The notes under the pieces are model-generated. The model ran no database searches. It was not told the origin of the DNA and worked only from the letters and a program-made list of their open reading frames with translations. The position numbers and the translations under genes are program-made. 64,000 nucleotides of DNA from Saccopteryx bilineata. Its lineage: Eukaryota; Chordata; Mammalia; Chiroptera; Emballonuridae. Below are positions 35,526 through 47,329 of the stretch, one piece after another. The stretch lies in contig NC_089498.1 of assembly GCF_036850765.1 (NCBI RefSeq), positions 51,449,795 to 51,513,794 of the forward strand, given 5' to 3'. Each line of letters starts with the position of its first letter. Within the stretch, counting starts at the first letter, position 1.

Positions 35526-36534
35526 AACCCTAAAATCAAGATAATAGACATATCTATCACTATCAAAAATTTCCTGTGTCCCTTTGTTTTTGTGGCTGTG
35601 GTAAGAACACTTAACACGAGATCTACTTTTTTACCAATTTTTAAATGCATAGTAGAGTATTCTTAACTATAACACTGTGTTATATAACAGATCTCTAGAA
35701 CTTACTTATCTTGCATAAACTAAAACTTTATACCAATTGAACAACTCCCCAATATGCCTTAAATAAAGGACAAGTCTTTTGACTGCTTCATGGATACACA
35801 GAAACACATCTATTCCAACTTTATATTTCCCATAGTGTTAAATACACAGTAGACAACAAATCAATATTTATTGTATAGAATTGGTTAAATCAGTTTGGAG
35901 ATGGGGATAACTTCGCATTGCTTGCTTTTCATGCTTCAATATAGTTTTGTTTCCCTCTAAGGCTGACCAGGCACCTGCTTCATAAACTGTCAGGGACATC
36001 TGCTAGCTGCTTCTACGCCCTGGTGTAATTAAGCCTTGGCAGGAAGTTTTGGATTGCTTTGCCTCTATTGGGTATCAATCCTCTTAAGAAAATTTTATTA
36101 CTTACAAACTGTGTGAGAACGGGTTAACCTATGAGAAGGAATACGACTTGGAAGGTATATATAACTCCTTTGCATTTGGTGGTCCAGTTAATTGCCTCTA
36201 CCAAACACATGACCAAAGTGTGCAGCATGCCTTTCTATTTGCATGTTTTAAATTTAAAAATGTTAATCCAGGTCACTAAAGACCCTCACTTTAGGGCAAT
36301 GAATTTATAATTAAGTAGAGCCCAATTTATGTAAATAAATCTTTACAAAGAATGAAAATATTAGTTTTTAATAATAATGTATGTGTATACACACACTCAC
36401 ATAAATGTATACACACACACATTAACCTCATAAAGGTCTTAGGAGCTCACTTCTTGGGAACAAATAACATTAACAAATAACATATTAACTACCTAATTAG
36501 TCTATTTCAGAAAATGTTCACATATAACTTTGTT
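35526..36534. other. Mostly unique sequence
   Basis: An L2-tail-like piece near 35820-35885 (catagtgttaaatacacagt, caatatttattgtatag). A TATATAA string at 36157 shows nothing to link it to a gene. Confidence 0.5.
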
Positions 36535-36561
36535 AAGAATTCATCTCAGGCCCTGGCCGGT

Positions 36562-36614
36562 TGGCTCAGTGGTAGAGCATCGGCCTGGCGTGTAGAAGTC
36601 CCGGGTTTGATTCC
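36562..36614 (+). promoter_or_regulatory. Internal RNA polymerase III promoter of SINE (A and B boxes)
   Basis: A box tggctcagtgg at 36562-36572 and B box ggtttgattcc at 36604-36614, which differs from GGTTCGANTCC only by a CpG-type C-to-T change. Spacing is normal for tRNA-derived SINEs, so this copy may be transcribable. Confidence 0.75.
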
Positions 36615-36820
36615 CGGCCAGGGCACACAGGAGAAGCGCCCATTTGCTTCTCCACCCCTCCCCCGCCTCCTTCCTCTCTGTCTCTCTCTTCCCCTCCAGC
36701 AGCGGAGGCTCCATTGGAGCAAAGATGGCCCGGGCGCTGGGGATGGCTCCTTGGCCTCTGCCCCAGGCACTAGAGTGGCTCTGGTTGCGCGGCAGAGCGA
36801 TGCCCGGGAGGGGCAGAGCA

Positions 36821-36834
36821 TCACCCCCTGGTGG
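36821..36834 (-). promoter_or_regulatory. CTCF-like core motif in SINE
   Basis: Minus strand reads CCACCAGGGGGTGA, one CpG-decay step from the version 22 bp away at 36843-36856. Confidence 0.4.
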
Positions 36835-36842
36835 ACAGAGCA

Positions 36843-36856
36843 TCGCCCCCTGGTGG
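36843..36856 (-). promoter_or_regulatory. CTCF-like core motif in SINE
   Basis: Minus strand reads CCACCAGGGGGCGA. With 36821-36834 it forms two motifs in tandem, on the strand opposite to the other copies in this window. Confidence 0.45.
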
Positions 36857-36971
36857 GCGTGCCGGGTGGATCCCGTTTGGGCCCATGCGGGAGTCTGTCT
36901 GACTGTCTCTCCCGGTTTCTAGCTTCAGAAAAATAAAAAAAAAAAAAAAAAAAAAAAAAAGAATTCATCTC

Positions 36972-37837
36972 TGGCTCTTAAATACTTGAAACAAAAAAAT
37001 GTAACTCTACTCAGAATGTGTTTGGAGTTTCTGTGGTTCACAATGCAAATGCTTCTCCAGATCTCAAGTTGATCAGTTACCAGATACTGAAAGTTCTCTC
37101 TGGTCTTTCTAGGTGTTGGTTATAAATATGAGATATTCATGTAATCATAGTTGACTGCTACTATTAATAAATGAAGACTCAGGCAATAACATATAATTGA
37201 AATATTACATATACATGTTGATAGCTTAATTTAATTTGTATCTATATGCATGCCCATGTGTTTTTTTCTTTTTTAAGGAAAACCATAGCTGTGTCAGGTC
37301 AGGCCTCATGTTGGCATACCGAGTCCCACTTAGGAAGTCAAAGCAGAAAAGCAAAGAGAGCCTGGGACCTGAGTGTTGGGTGTATAGTACCCATCATCAT
37401 ATAAACTAGACAGAGTAAGTCTTTAGATGATAATACTTTTGGAGTACTGAATAAATTTAATTGATTTTACCAATATTATTTACTTTAAATATACCTTCTG
37501 CTCTAACACCAACACATAGATAAATGCTTGCCAAATACACAGTGTTGTTTTCTAAACACACATATAAAAATTATGTTTTGATGAAATAAAGAGTAAAAAG
37601 TCATGTCGCTAAAAAAAAGTATTTTGTAAAACATATTGAATTCTCTAGAAAACAAATTCAATCTATTGGAACACAGGCACTACTACATTTTACCATGATG
37701 ATAAAACAAAAGAAAAAATGATAACCCTCAATAAGTCCACGAAGCTCCTTCCTTTTGATGATGTAATGGTAGTTTATATTACTATTCTTTCAACTCTTGA
37801 CTCAGCAATTTGTCCTACTGACTTCAACGTTTCTTGG
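36972..37837. other. Unique sequence
   Basis: Nothing recognised. Confidence 0.5.
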
Positions 37838-37970
37838 CAGCACTGTGTGGTAGAAAGAACATAGAATTGCGAACCATCCAGACCTGCATTCAAATCTAGT
37901 CTTACTGCTAATAAGCTACTTTCTAGTTAACATGTCTGAATTTCAGGTTCTTTATCCTTTAAATGAAAAA
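37838..37970 (+). repeat. MIR SINE relic
   Basis: Landmarks: actgtgtggtagaaagaaca, gacctgcattcaaatctagt, gaatttcaggttctttatcc, tttaaatgaaaa. Confidence 0.75.
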
Positions 37971-40569
37971 CAAAAACGCTTTAATGTTATCAGGAAGAAA
38001 AAAGAAAGAAAGCATATTGAAGCCCCTAGATTAATGTCTAGGTTAAAGTAGAAGCTTGAAACTGGCAGTCATTACTGGTTGGGTTGGAAACAGCAGAAAG
38101 CAGAGGAAGAGAATGGTTTTGATAAAATGAGAGAAAATCTGATAAAAATCTGGCCAGAAGTGAGCCATGTATGAGTATTAAACCAATCCACCGAAGAAGC
38201 CCATTCATGGTTGAAATCACTAGCAAGCATTTTTTTTTTTTTTGGCTTCCTACACCAATTCCATGGATTTCATTTTCCCCCTCACCCATCAAAGAATCAC
38301 AAGCATCAAGTTGCAGGCAAAACATAGAAACTACTAAAGAATAATAAATGTCCTCATTTAAATTTGTATAAGGAACAGTACTGTATTGCTGATGGAGAAA
38401 AAAAGAGCGAGTCAGTCATTTCAGAAGTTAATGCACCTTTTCTGATCACCATTTTCTGGAAGGAAAAAGCTATTTCACTAAATGTTCTCAGTGGTTAGAA
38501 AACTATAGATCACAAGCAGTTTTATTCCTTGTAAATCTTTTATACTAATGAAGTTCGTTTTATGAGGTTGGTTTTATTTGATTATTAAATTTTCCTTCAC
38601 TGAGCTTAATTTGTGATGGGAAAAAGAACTCATCTGTTTTCTTTCCTTTTTTTTTTTACTGACTAGACCTCTCTTTTTATTATAAGGACTTAAGTCTGAT
38701 TTTGAAGTCAAAGAGTTTTATTTAACCTCTGAGTTTAATGTTACATATTTCATTCATCTCCGAGCCAATCACATAAATGTGCATATTCTACTTTCTGAAC
38801 CCCATCATTAAATCTCAGAAAAGTCAAGGCTGGTCAAAGAAGGAGAGAACTTTGGTCTCCTTTATTATACTTTTTGTTGGCTTTGAAGCATTCAAAACCA
38901 TTGCTTCGCTCCTTATCAGATAGGTGTGGAAGTTGCCCAGATCACAGACATCCTCATCAAGGTGAAAAGACTTTAGAACTTTGCATCCTTTTACTCTGTG
39001 TAAATGCAAAATATATTTATCAAGGCACTTAATATTTTATATTATTACCCATCAAAATATTAGAAGTTATTTTTCTTCTCAAAAGGAGTCTAAGATAGCA
39101 ACAGTCCCATATTATTTTCATGTTGCAAATCAAACAGCTTGGGAGAAAAGTCTTGCCATGTTTTTGAAAGGACAGAACCAACTATGATCATTATGGATCA
39201 GTTTAACAGTTCATCTTAATGAACTGTTGATGTTTCAATTTGATGGCAGTTACAAATGAGAGCAAAGAGGTATCAAAACTGTGTATTATATGTACCACAT
39301 TCAAGACTTTAATATTTGGGTTCAAAAATTACTCAAAAAAACTTTATGGTTAAAACAGTGATTTTTTTTCAAGTGTGTGCTCTTTTTCTTTCTTTCTTTT
39401 TTTTTTTACTTACCATGAGGTCATTTTCTATTTCATAAGTACTCTAACAATTTTCCTAAAAAATTTTAGCTGTTTTTGTCTTTAGTACATTTATGTAACA
39501 TTATAGTTTTTGTGTCTCAGTTGTACTGGTATCCAATGTATATATTTTATAAGGTATTATATAGAAAGTTAGATATTTGTATTAACCACTAGAAATAAGG
39601 GATATTATTGAACTATGACTAAGTACTCTTAGTCTGACCCAACTAAGGTACCATTTTGGCCATATTCTCCAACTTTTCAGACAGGTAATTCAATAAGAGG
39701 AAATAAGCCATCTAAGGAATTTGTTTTATATGAATAAATCAGTAAAAAAATAATAGCATCATACGGCAGGGAAATGTTATATCATGCAAAATTAATTCAG
39801 TGCTTTTCCTTAGGGAATTTGGATTTATAGTTAATTGAGCTGAAGTACCTGGCTGCCTTGGGATAAGTTAATTTGTATTCATAGTAATTTTAGATACTTT
39901 ATGAGAAAGGAAAACAGCCTAGTCATTATTTTTTTATTCAGACTAAGAATATTATTGAAGAAGTGACTTGTATGAAAAACAGAGATTTTGATTAAAACCC
40001 AGTATTACCTAGAGGACAGGAAGCAGTGAAAATAAAGATTGTTGGGATGTTTTCAAGCACAGATTAAAAATATGGCAGACATTTGAATTCTGTTCCTTTT
40101 AATGGACAGAGGGAAATATAATTCAAGGTAGAATTCCCCAAATAATAACATCAATGTGGTTAACTGATCATTCTGTTTTTACAACTTCAAGTATAAGTGA
40201 CAATTTTAAAAAGAATTCACAAAGAAATTTTTTTCAATAAGGTGATGATGATCTATTATTTCTTAATGGTTTACATTCAATTAATTCAAGATTAAGTGCC
40301 AAGTATAAGCACTGGTAATGATTTATATAAACATGGAAAAGTTTAAAATAGAAATAATTAATGAAATTTCATTTTTTTGTGTGTTGACTGGGAAAGAGAA
40401 ATTTCCTAATCCATTTGCTTCCTTTGGAAAATAAATGGAGTAATTTCTAAGTTTAAGCAATTGATATCATGGCTCATATCTTTATGCTAAAAGAGAAAAT
40501 GTAGGCATTAGAAACAAAAATTTTAGAACTGCAAGGGTTCATGTAGGTCTATATCTCTCTGGTATCCGT
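37971..40569. other. Unique AT-rich sequence
   Basis: No gene recognised. Open frames of 60-95 codons show no known motif. Confidence 0.5.
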
Positions 40570-40960
40570 CATGATGATTTTGGCTGGAATTAACAGAAAA
40601 CCCTGCCTCAGACTCTCTCACATCGGCTTAAATGAAGACATTTATTATCTACATGAGGATTTCTGAGGTAGTCTGAAACCTGGGTGTCGTATGACAATAT
40701 CCTGGAAGTTCTCCGATTTGGATTTGGTCTCCACAAACAGCTGGTTTCCTGCCGACTGGCAGCAGGGTGACTGCAGTGGTCTGGCCCCCAGTGTTCAGAG
40801 AAAACCCTGAGACCATTTCTTTATTTTGCTGCTTCCCAGCAGATATTCCCATTCCTTGCTTGGGCCACATGACAGAGATGTGGAATCACAATGATTGCTA
40901 TCAAGGAATCCTGACCATTTTTGGAGCTGGAAATTAGTGTCTATTTCTCCTGAGTCATGT
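40570..40960 (+). repeat. Old interspersed repeat, unnamed, copy 1
   Basis: The opening (ttttggctggaattaacaga, then ggcttaaatgaagacattta) follows a common mammalian repeat whose consensus runs 'ggctgcaagtaacagaaaccc...ggcttaa...atttattggctc'. A second copy lies at 43155-43450. I do not recall the family name with confidence. Confidence 0.45.
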
Positions 40961-41347
40961 GGTATAAGATGGTCAACTGAATAAAACTGAGATTCTTTTT
41001 GAAAGAAAGAAAAGAAGTATAGATATTGTGTAGACAATCACCAGTCATTTTGCAGATAAGGAAATAATGGCCCAGAAGAGATGTGTCCAAGTTATAAACT
41101 TGAAGTTATTTATCCTGGCATTATTGTCCACATTATTTATATACTTCTTTTCCCTAGTACTTTGAAATACACACACACACACACACACACGTCATTCTGG
41201 TTATACTTGCACTTGCAGATGAAGAAAATTTTTACTTGAGTGTCTGAAGTTGAATGAAAACCAAAATAAGAAGCCAGTTTGATTTTATACTTCCTTAGAG
41301 AAAATATGACTGATTTTCCTATGAACCCACCACAGACAGCTTCTTCT
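40961..41347. other. Unique sequence with a CA run
   Basis: Includes a short antisense MIR-like piece near 41045-41095 and (CA)n at 41168-41190. Confidence 0.5.
41168..41190 (+). repeat. (CA)n microsatellite
   Basis: About eleven uninterrupted units. Confidence 0.92.
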
Positions 41348-41358
41348 AATAACTTTTT

Positions 41359-41544
41359 TTTAAATGTTTATTTTATTGATTTTAGAGGGAGAGGAATGAA
41401 GAGAGAGAGAGAGAGAGAAAGAGGGAGAAAGAGAAAGACAGGAACATCAATCAATTCTTGTATGTGCCCTGATTGAGTATGGAATTGGCAATTTCTTTGC
41501 TTCAAGACAATGCTTCAACCAACCGAGCTATCCGGCCAGGGCCA
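41359..41544 (-). mobile_element. tRNA-headed SINE (family C)
   Basis: T-rich left end, 'ttattgattttagagggaga', GA block, then the head complement 'aaccgagctatccggccagg'. Target-site duplication aataacttttt at 41348-41358 and 41545-41555 is exact. Confidence 0.85.
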
Positions 41545-41647
41545 AATAACTTTTTATAGAGAAGTTTTTATTTATTTGTATGATTACTTGATTTACAAGT
41601 TGACCCTGCCTATTTATTAAATACTAGTAGTGACAGTGTCTACTTTT

Positions 41648-41991
41648 TTTTTTTTTTTTTTTAGTGAGAGGAGGGGAGGTAGAGACAGATTCCTGCATGC
41701 AGCCGGCCAGGAGCCACCTAGCAAGTCCACTAGGGGGCGATGCTTTGCCCATCTGAGGCCAGTGCTTCATTGCAACTGGAAGTGGAGGCCATGGAGCCAT
41801 CCTCAGCATTTGGGGGCAACTCGTTCTAATCAAGCCACGGCTGCAGGAGGGGAGAAGAAGAGAAAGAGAGAGGAAAGCACAAGGGACAGGGGTGGAGAAG
41901 CAGATGGGTGCCTCTCCTGTGTGCCCTAATGGGAATCGAACCCAGGACTTCCGCACACAGGCTTATGTTCTACTGAGCCAACCAGCCAGGG
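41648..41991 (-). mobile_element. SINE family A
   Basis: Minus-strand copy with poly-T at the left. Target-site duplication tga[c/t]agtgtctactttt at 41631-41647 and 41992-42008 (16 of 17 match). Confidence 0.9.
41727..41740 (+). promoter_or_regulatory. CTCF-like core motif in SINE
   Basis: CCACTAGGGGGCGA; the T in the fifth position is allowed by the consensus CCASYAGRKGGCRS. Confidence 0.4.
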
Positions 41992-42008
41992 TGATAGTGT
42001 CTACTTTT

Positions 42009-42290
42009 TGCACCCTGTTCTTATTTTATAATCTGACACTCAACAAAAAATGAATGCATAAATCCTGAGGTTTTTCAATCCCATGATCATAAAATATGTT
42101 CAAGCATTATTGTGTAATCCACTATGAATAGACTGCACCCAGGTAACATGGAGATATGGTCCCATGTCCTGAGGTCATGGGGAGATAAGCTATATAAAAG
42201 ATATAAAAAGAACAGTATGAAATAATCATGTCATATGCCAGATGAACACTAGAGATAGATTCAAACTTAAGGACTGTACAAGGAAGAGAC
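42009..42290. other. Unique sequence
   Basis: Nothing recognised. Confidence 0.5.
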
Positions 42291-42362
42291 CTATGATGTT
42301 CGGAGACTACATTAAGACGAGGGAGACTATGATGTTCAGAGACTACTTTAAGAGGAGGGAGA
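42291..42362 (+). repeat. Two-copy 36-bp tandem duplication
   Basis: ctatgatgttcggagactac at 42291 is repeated as ctatgatgttcagagactac at 42327, and the similarity runs through 'ttaaga[c/g]gagggaga'. Only a few differences separate the two units. Confidence 0.85.
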
Positions 42363-42660
42363 ATTTGGGCTGGGAATTGAAGGAAAGGTGAACTTCAGAC
42401 AGGTAGAAAGGAGGGAATCCAATCCAGGAAGATGAACCATGAAAGAAAGGTTAGATTTCATTTAGGGGCAATGGATAGATCAGTTAAGGAAAAGCATTTT
42501 GTTATTGGGGATAGAGAAATGATGCTGATGGAATTGGGAAAGTAAGGGGGGCCATAAAGCATTCTCAGCCCAGGCCAAGACATTGGACTCTTTGGGAAGC
42601 TATAGAGATTTTGACATAAAGGAATCAATATTTTAAAAGATTTATTTAAAAACCATGAAT
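42363..42660 (-). repeat. Probable LINE-2 fragment
   Basis: Order of text (gggctgggaattgaaggaaa, gagggaatccaatccaggaag, then a 'ggactctttgggaagctata' block) fits antisense L2, but divergence is high. Confidence 0.45.
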
Positions 42661-43154
42661 AAAATGGGACATGAAAGAGAAGAAGTAATGAAGAGGTAAA
42701 GTAGCCCAAATATAAATAAATATTCAAATAATAAAATAAAAGAAATGGTCATGAAGGAAAAGATGCGGCAAATTTTGAAAAATTAGAAGAGGTCAAGTAA
42801 GTGATTGGATATGGAAGCTAAGATAGCCCAAAGCAAACTTCTAGGTGTGGGCCTTGAAAAATGATGGAATCATGAAATAAAATATCAAAGTCCAGAAGAG
42901 AGTTCTTTTAATCAGAATTAAATTAGTTTTGTGTCGCATGGTCTGGGTCTGTAGAATTAGTGGGACACTTAAGAATGTTCATCAGGAAAGCGAAGATGTA
43001 CAATGTATTTCAAAATTAGTGGAGCTGATGCTATAGATGAGAAAGAATGTCATATGCAGGTAAAAGTCAAAATCACTTAAGAGTTGGAGTTTTGCAGCAC
43101 TTTACAAAATGCCTGACAGATATGCATCTCAATACATATTTACTGAGTTAAAAC
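42661..43154. other. Unique AT-rich sequence
   Basis: Nothing recognised. Confidence 0.5.
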
Positions 43155-43450
43155 TAAAGTGTATTAACCAGGATACTTTTGGTTTGCAGAGATAGAAACC
43201 CATCAGAGATTGACTTAAAGAATGACTTTATGGACACATGTAACAGAATAATCCAGTTCAGGGCTGGCTTTAGGCACTACTGAACCAATGTGCTTACATG
43301 GTGAGGGATTTCTGTCTTTCATCTCTGCTTTGTTCTGCATTAGCTTTTCTTCTCAGGCGGCCTCTCTGATTATAAGGCACGTTCTACCAGGAGAAGTTTA
43401 GCTTTTCCTGAAAAAAAACAAAACAGAGTTCCTCTTTTCCACTAAGTACC
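43155..43450 (+). repeat. Old interspersed repeat, unnamed, copy 2
   Basis: ggtttgcagagatagaaacc, gattgacttaaagaatgact and cagggctggctttaggcact follow the same consensus as 40570-40960. This copy keeps more of the middle (ctctgctttgttctgcatta, tctcaggcggcctctc). Confidence 0.45.
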
Positions 43451-43699
43451 AGAAGTCACTCTGCTGAGAAAAACTGACAACATTCCACCATCTCTGATAA
43501 AGTTTAATTTATAAATTAGGTACAGTAAGAGACTAACTAACAATAATATCTAATAATAACATTGAACAGTTATAACAATATACTATAATCTCCTATAATA
43601 AGAGTTATATGAATGGCTTTGGGGCCGTTATTAAATAAAATATGGTTTATTTGAACACAAGCACTATGAAGCCTTGACAGTTGTCCTGATAACTAAGAT

Positions 43700-43945
43700 C
43701 GCTAAGTGACTCACAGACAGGTCACATATACAGTGTGGGTACACTAAAGGGATGAGTCACATCCCAGGGGGGGGTCAAAGAAGGACAAGGTGAGATTTCA
43801 TTCTGTTATTCAGACACTGCTCAACTTTTAACTTGTAAATTGTTTAGTTCTGGAAATTTTCATTGAACATTTTTAGACTGTAGTTTACTGCAGGTAACTG
43901 AAACCACTGAAAGCCGAACCGTGGCTATGGAGGAACTGCTGTGTA
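43700..43945. repeat. Tigger-type DNA transposon fragment
   Basis: Follows a Tc1/mariner relic family: gggatgagtcacatcccagg, ttgtttagttctggaaattt, then gtaactgaaaccactgaaag and accgtggctatggagga at the right end (consensus 'gtaactgaaaccgcggaaagc...ggataaggggga'). Only one end is present. Confidence 0.55.
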
Positions 43946-44156
43946 GCATGACACTCAGAAGTCCAGAGACTGCAGTGAAATAGCTGCTAAAATATTCTTA
44001 CATTTCTTTTTACCAGAGTCAAAGCATGTGCCTGAAGAAAAGACTTCTGAAGTAAATGATTTACTGTATGGTTTAGGGTTTTAAAAGAGGTTTTGAAAAG
44101 AAAGCTAGGGGAGAGGGCAAATGTCAGTACCTAATGACTTACAGCTTTCTTTCCTA
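43946..44156. other. Unique sequence
   Basis: Nothing recognised. Confidence 0.5.
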
Positions 44157-44160
44157 TCTT

Positions 44161-44244
44161 ATCTATATCTATCTATATCTATCTATATCTATATATATAT
44201 CGATGTATATATATATCGATATAGATAGATATAGATATATATTT
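44161..44244. repeat. AT-rich microsatellite with long inverted repeat
   Basis: A 10-bp unit atctatatct is repeated three times, then TA runs and two CGAT palindromes follow. The 18-mer atctatatctatctatat at 44171-44188 has its exact reverse complement at 44219-44236, so the DNA could form a hairpin or cruciform with a 30-base loop that is itself self-complementary. Confidence 0.9.
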
Positions 44245-45109
44245 TAAGGCCCACCTCGTCATTGCTTAGCTCCAGCCCAGCAGCATGCTGGCCTCCTGAT
44301 CTGTTGTTACTAGCCTCCACTCTCTGCCCTGTATTTTGCCTCCTCCCTGGGAGTCGGTAACATATTTTACTGCAAGGGACAGGGCAGCACTCTTGCTTAC
44401 AGACTAATGTGGCCACAGTCAGAAAGTGCTGTGTTTGCTCATCTGAGCTCTCAGGACCATTCTTGGCATATAGTAAGTGCTCAGCAAACATATGCTTTTG
44501 TTAATACTATTATGGTTACTAATATGATTATTATTTCAATAAAATTAGTTTACTTGGCAAATGCCAGGACTCTGCATTAATCTGCAGGAACTCAACTGTT
44601 TTGTGATCTCATTCTTCTTGCATCCCAATAGAGAGTTAGTCATTTTTGTGTTAGTTATTCCTTGACCTGAACCTCATATTTAATAGCTGTTTTACTTTTG
44701 AATATTTTCTTTGCTTCTGCTTTTAGTAATTTTAATAATTTTTGGTTTGGCTCCACATTTTATAATATTTAGGGCTATAATTCCTTGCCACGCCATCCTC
44801 ACCAGTGCTTTTACGTTTGACTTACTTTTTTGAGATATATTTATTCTATTCAAACTGTTAAAACTACTATATAATATGTATCTGTATGTAAAGTATATTT
44901 CTGTAATACATACACATATACATATATAAATATACCTTCATATATACATTTACATATGTGTAACCAACAGCACTTACCTAAAGCTTTAATCAGAATGAGG
45001 TTGTGTTGATACCATTTTTTGTCAAGAATAGTCATTTAGCAGATATATCTCAAAGATGTATTTTTTGAAGCACACACTCATATAACAGTTGTAATTGTTA
45101 ACTTTTTAT
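44245..45109. other. Mostly unique sequence
   Basis: A MIR/L2 3'-end-like piece (ttcttggcatatagtaagtg, ctcagcaaacat) near 44458-44500. No gene seen. Confidence 0.5.
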
Positions 45110-45300
45110 GCTAAGTGATTACACTTTCCATGTGCATTAAGAGATTTATATACATTATTTTATTTCATTTCCACAGTAACCCTACAGGATGATATAAGCC
45201 CCATTTTATATACATGGGAGCTAAGGAGCTGAATGTAAATTAAAAAGTAGCAGAGCCAAGACCCAGACAGAGACGTGTCTGTCTCCAGTGACTGTGCTTT
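45110..45300 (-). repeat. MIR SINE relic
   Basis: Antisense landmarks: catttccacagtaaccctac, agccccattttatatacatg, agtagcagagccaagaccca. Confidence 0.8.
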
Positions 45301-46839
45301 TACCTACTGTACACACCACACCTGTCATTCTAATGCTCTTCAGCTCTGTTGAAAATAGCTTTATACTGTCTTACACTTAAAACACTGTATGAGCCAAACA
45401 AAACTAATAAAAAGTAATCTATGTAATAAAAAAAACCCCATTTATTGCATTGCTATTCTGATTTGGTGTTCCAATGCTTGGAGATTAGAATATGAAATCA
45501 ATAAACATTCATATGAAGTATCTGCTGAAACAAATAACCATTGTTTCTTTCTTTTTGAAGATGTGTCAGTATGTGTATTTTACTCTCCTGAATGATTTTT
45601 TTTCTTGTTATTCTGTACCACAATTTTTTTAAAAATTTCTTCTTTTTTTGTTATACTGATAGTTTCTAATAGCTTCTCTAGGGAATATAGGCTCTTCTGG
45701 ATATATATATATATGAATACATGATATGTTTCCAGAATAGGGCTAATGGCTGGGAAGTGTAGTGACTTTGAAAGCATGCCCTAAAAAAATGCATGTGCTG
45801 AAGTGCAAATTGCTCCAATTTCTTACTGAAATGTTCATCTCTCCAGGGAGTGTTTCTTTTCAGGGACATACCATGAGAAATCAATTTTTCTCATGGAGAA
45901 TACTGAAGATTAAATGCAAATACCAAGTCCAAAATCAACGTGATGTGACTATACTTATCTATACACGTACTGACAATTTTTGTCCCCAAGAAATTATATA
46001 AAGTTTAAAAAATTGTTTAGGTGAGACTTAGCTATCAGAAAATTCACATGATTTATTTTCTAAGGGTCACTATTTAGAAAGTAAATTTCAGCAACTACTG
46101 TAGTATTTAAGACACGAACACTTTGTGTCTGTTTTTTACTTTATAAGAACTGTGCTGTTCTTTTCTTAAAACTTTGCAGTTTACAAAATATATCATAACT
46201 TAAACTGGCGTACATAAGAATGATATGGCAAATATTCATTAGCAAGTTTCAAGAGACTACAATATTTCCCAACATGTTTTGAAAAGAAGAGATAGAGTAT
46301 TTTTTTGGACTCCCAAAGGAGGATAATATTAAATATAAATGCAGAATATTTTGAAACTGCTGAGCAGACTGTTATTTTTATATGCTGCATTTGTATTCAA
46401 AGCTTTAGCATTATTTTCAATAAATCATTTCACAAAGAAAGATTAGGTTTTGGTAAATTAAATCTTGAAAATTTTGGCTTGCAACAGCACTAGATTCTGA
46501 GATATTCCTGGAAGATGAAATCAAATACTTCCATTTCTACAGATTAATTCTATTTGGAATATTGTGTAATAACTGCAAGAAAAAAAATACATATCCTCTC
46601 CTTTCACCATATTCTCTTCCAAAATGAACCCAATAGTTGAAATTTAAGATAATAAACTTTCAACAGTTTTAGTTATAAACAATATAATTGTTGAAACAAA
46701 GCCAGCATTTATATAAACAAGAAAAATTCCTAGGCACATGCCTATTGTCGGTCTTAGCTAGGCTTATTCCACTCATACTGGATGGAGACTTTTTGTTTCT
46801 GGTCCAATGCAAAGAATATATCAGCAATATGTTCCTTAA
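45301..46839. other. Unique AT-rich sequence
   Basis: Nothing recognised. Open frames are 60-80 codons and overlap on both strands, as expected by chance. Confidence 0.5.
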
Positions 46840-46841
46840 TA

Positions 46842-46950
46842 CAGTGTGTCCGTAAAGTCATGGTACACTTTTGACTGGTCACAGGAAAGCAACAAAAGAC
46901 AATAGAAATGTGAAATCTGCACCAAATAAAAGGAAAACCCTCCTAGTTTC
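46842..46950 (+). repeat. Left terminal inverted repeat
   Basis: Includes gactggtcacaggaaagcaa and ctgcaccaaataaaaggaaa; nearly 90 percent identical to the reverse complement of 47330-47438. Confidence 0.9.
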
Positions 46951-47001
46951 TGTAGGATGATGTGGCAGCATGTGCCCATGCGCAGATGATGACGTAACAC
47001 C

Positions 47002-47325
47002 ATGTACTCAGCGGAGCAGCCCACGGCCATGCCAGTCGAGATGTGGGCGGTACAGAGGAAAGTTCAGTGTGTTCTGTGGCTCGCTAAATTCAAATCCATG
47101 ACCAAAGTGCAACGTGAATATTGGTGCGTTTATAACAAAGCACCACCACATAGGAATACCATTACTCGGTGGGATAAGCAGTTGAAAGAAACCGGCAGTT
47201 TGGTGGAGAAACCTTATTCTGGTAGGCCATCAGTCAGTGACGAGTCTGTAGAGGCTATACGGTATAGCTACCTAAGGAGCCCTAAAAAGTCTGTGCGTGA
47301 GCCCACATCGAACTGCAGTGAATAG
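47002..47325 (+). pseudogene. N-terminal helix-turn-helix domain of mariner-type transposase
   Basis: A 107-codon open frame. From the internal Met at 47029 it reads MPVEMWAVQRKVQCVLWLAK, then a first helix-turn-helix (WCVYNKAPPHRNTITRWDKQ), LKETGSLVEK, a GRPSVSDESVEAIR linker and the beginning of a second helix-turn-helix (YLRSPKKSVRE). This is the DNA-binding half of IS630-Tc1/mariner transposases, of the type I recall as Pfam DUF4817, common in arthropod elements. After SVR the frame runs into 11 unrelated codons and stops; in another frame the same bases read HIELQ-stop, plausibly the original C-terminus. No DDE/D catalytic residue remains. The domain frame itself has no internal stop. 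It could in principle give a DNA-binding peptide, but nothing shows expression. Confidence 0.85.
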
Positions 47326-47329
47326 GTAT

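Larger units (their letters stand above)
36548..36958 (+). mobile_element. SINE family A, well preserved and probably young
   Basis: Full-length plus-strand copy: tRNA-like head, 'gggcacacaggagaagcgcc', CT-rich block, tandem units, then an uninterrupted run of about 28 A. Exact target-site duplication aagaattcatctc at 36535-36547 and 36959-36971. The pure poly-A, exact duplication and retained CpG sites suggest recent insertion. The 140- and 100-codon frames inside are repeat-derived. Confidence 0.95.

Noticed and set aside
36562..36614. Functional tRNA gene
   Set aside because: A and B boxes are present, but the stretch is the head of a SINE with a long unrelated body and poly-A tail; the cloverleaf is not maintained.
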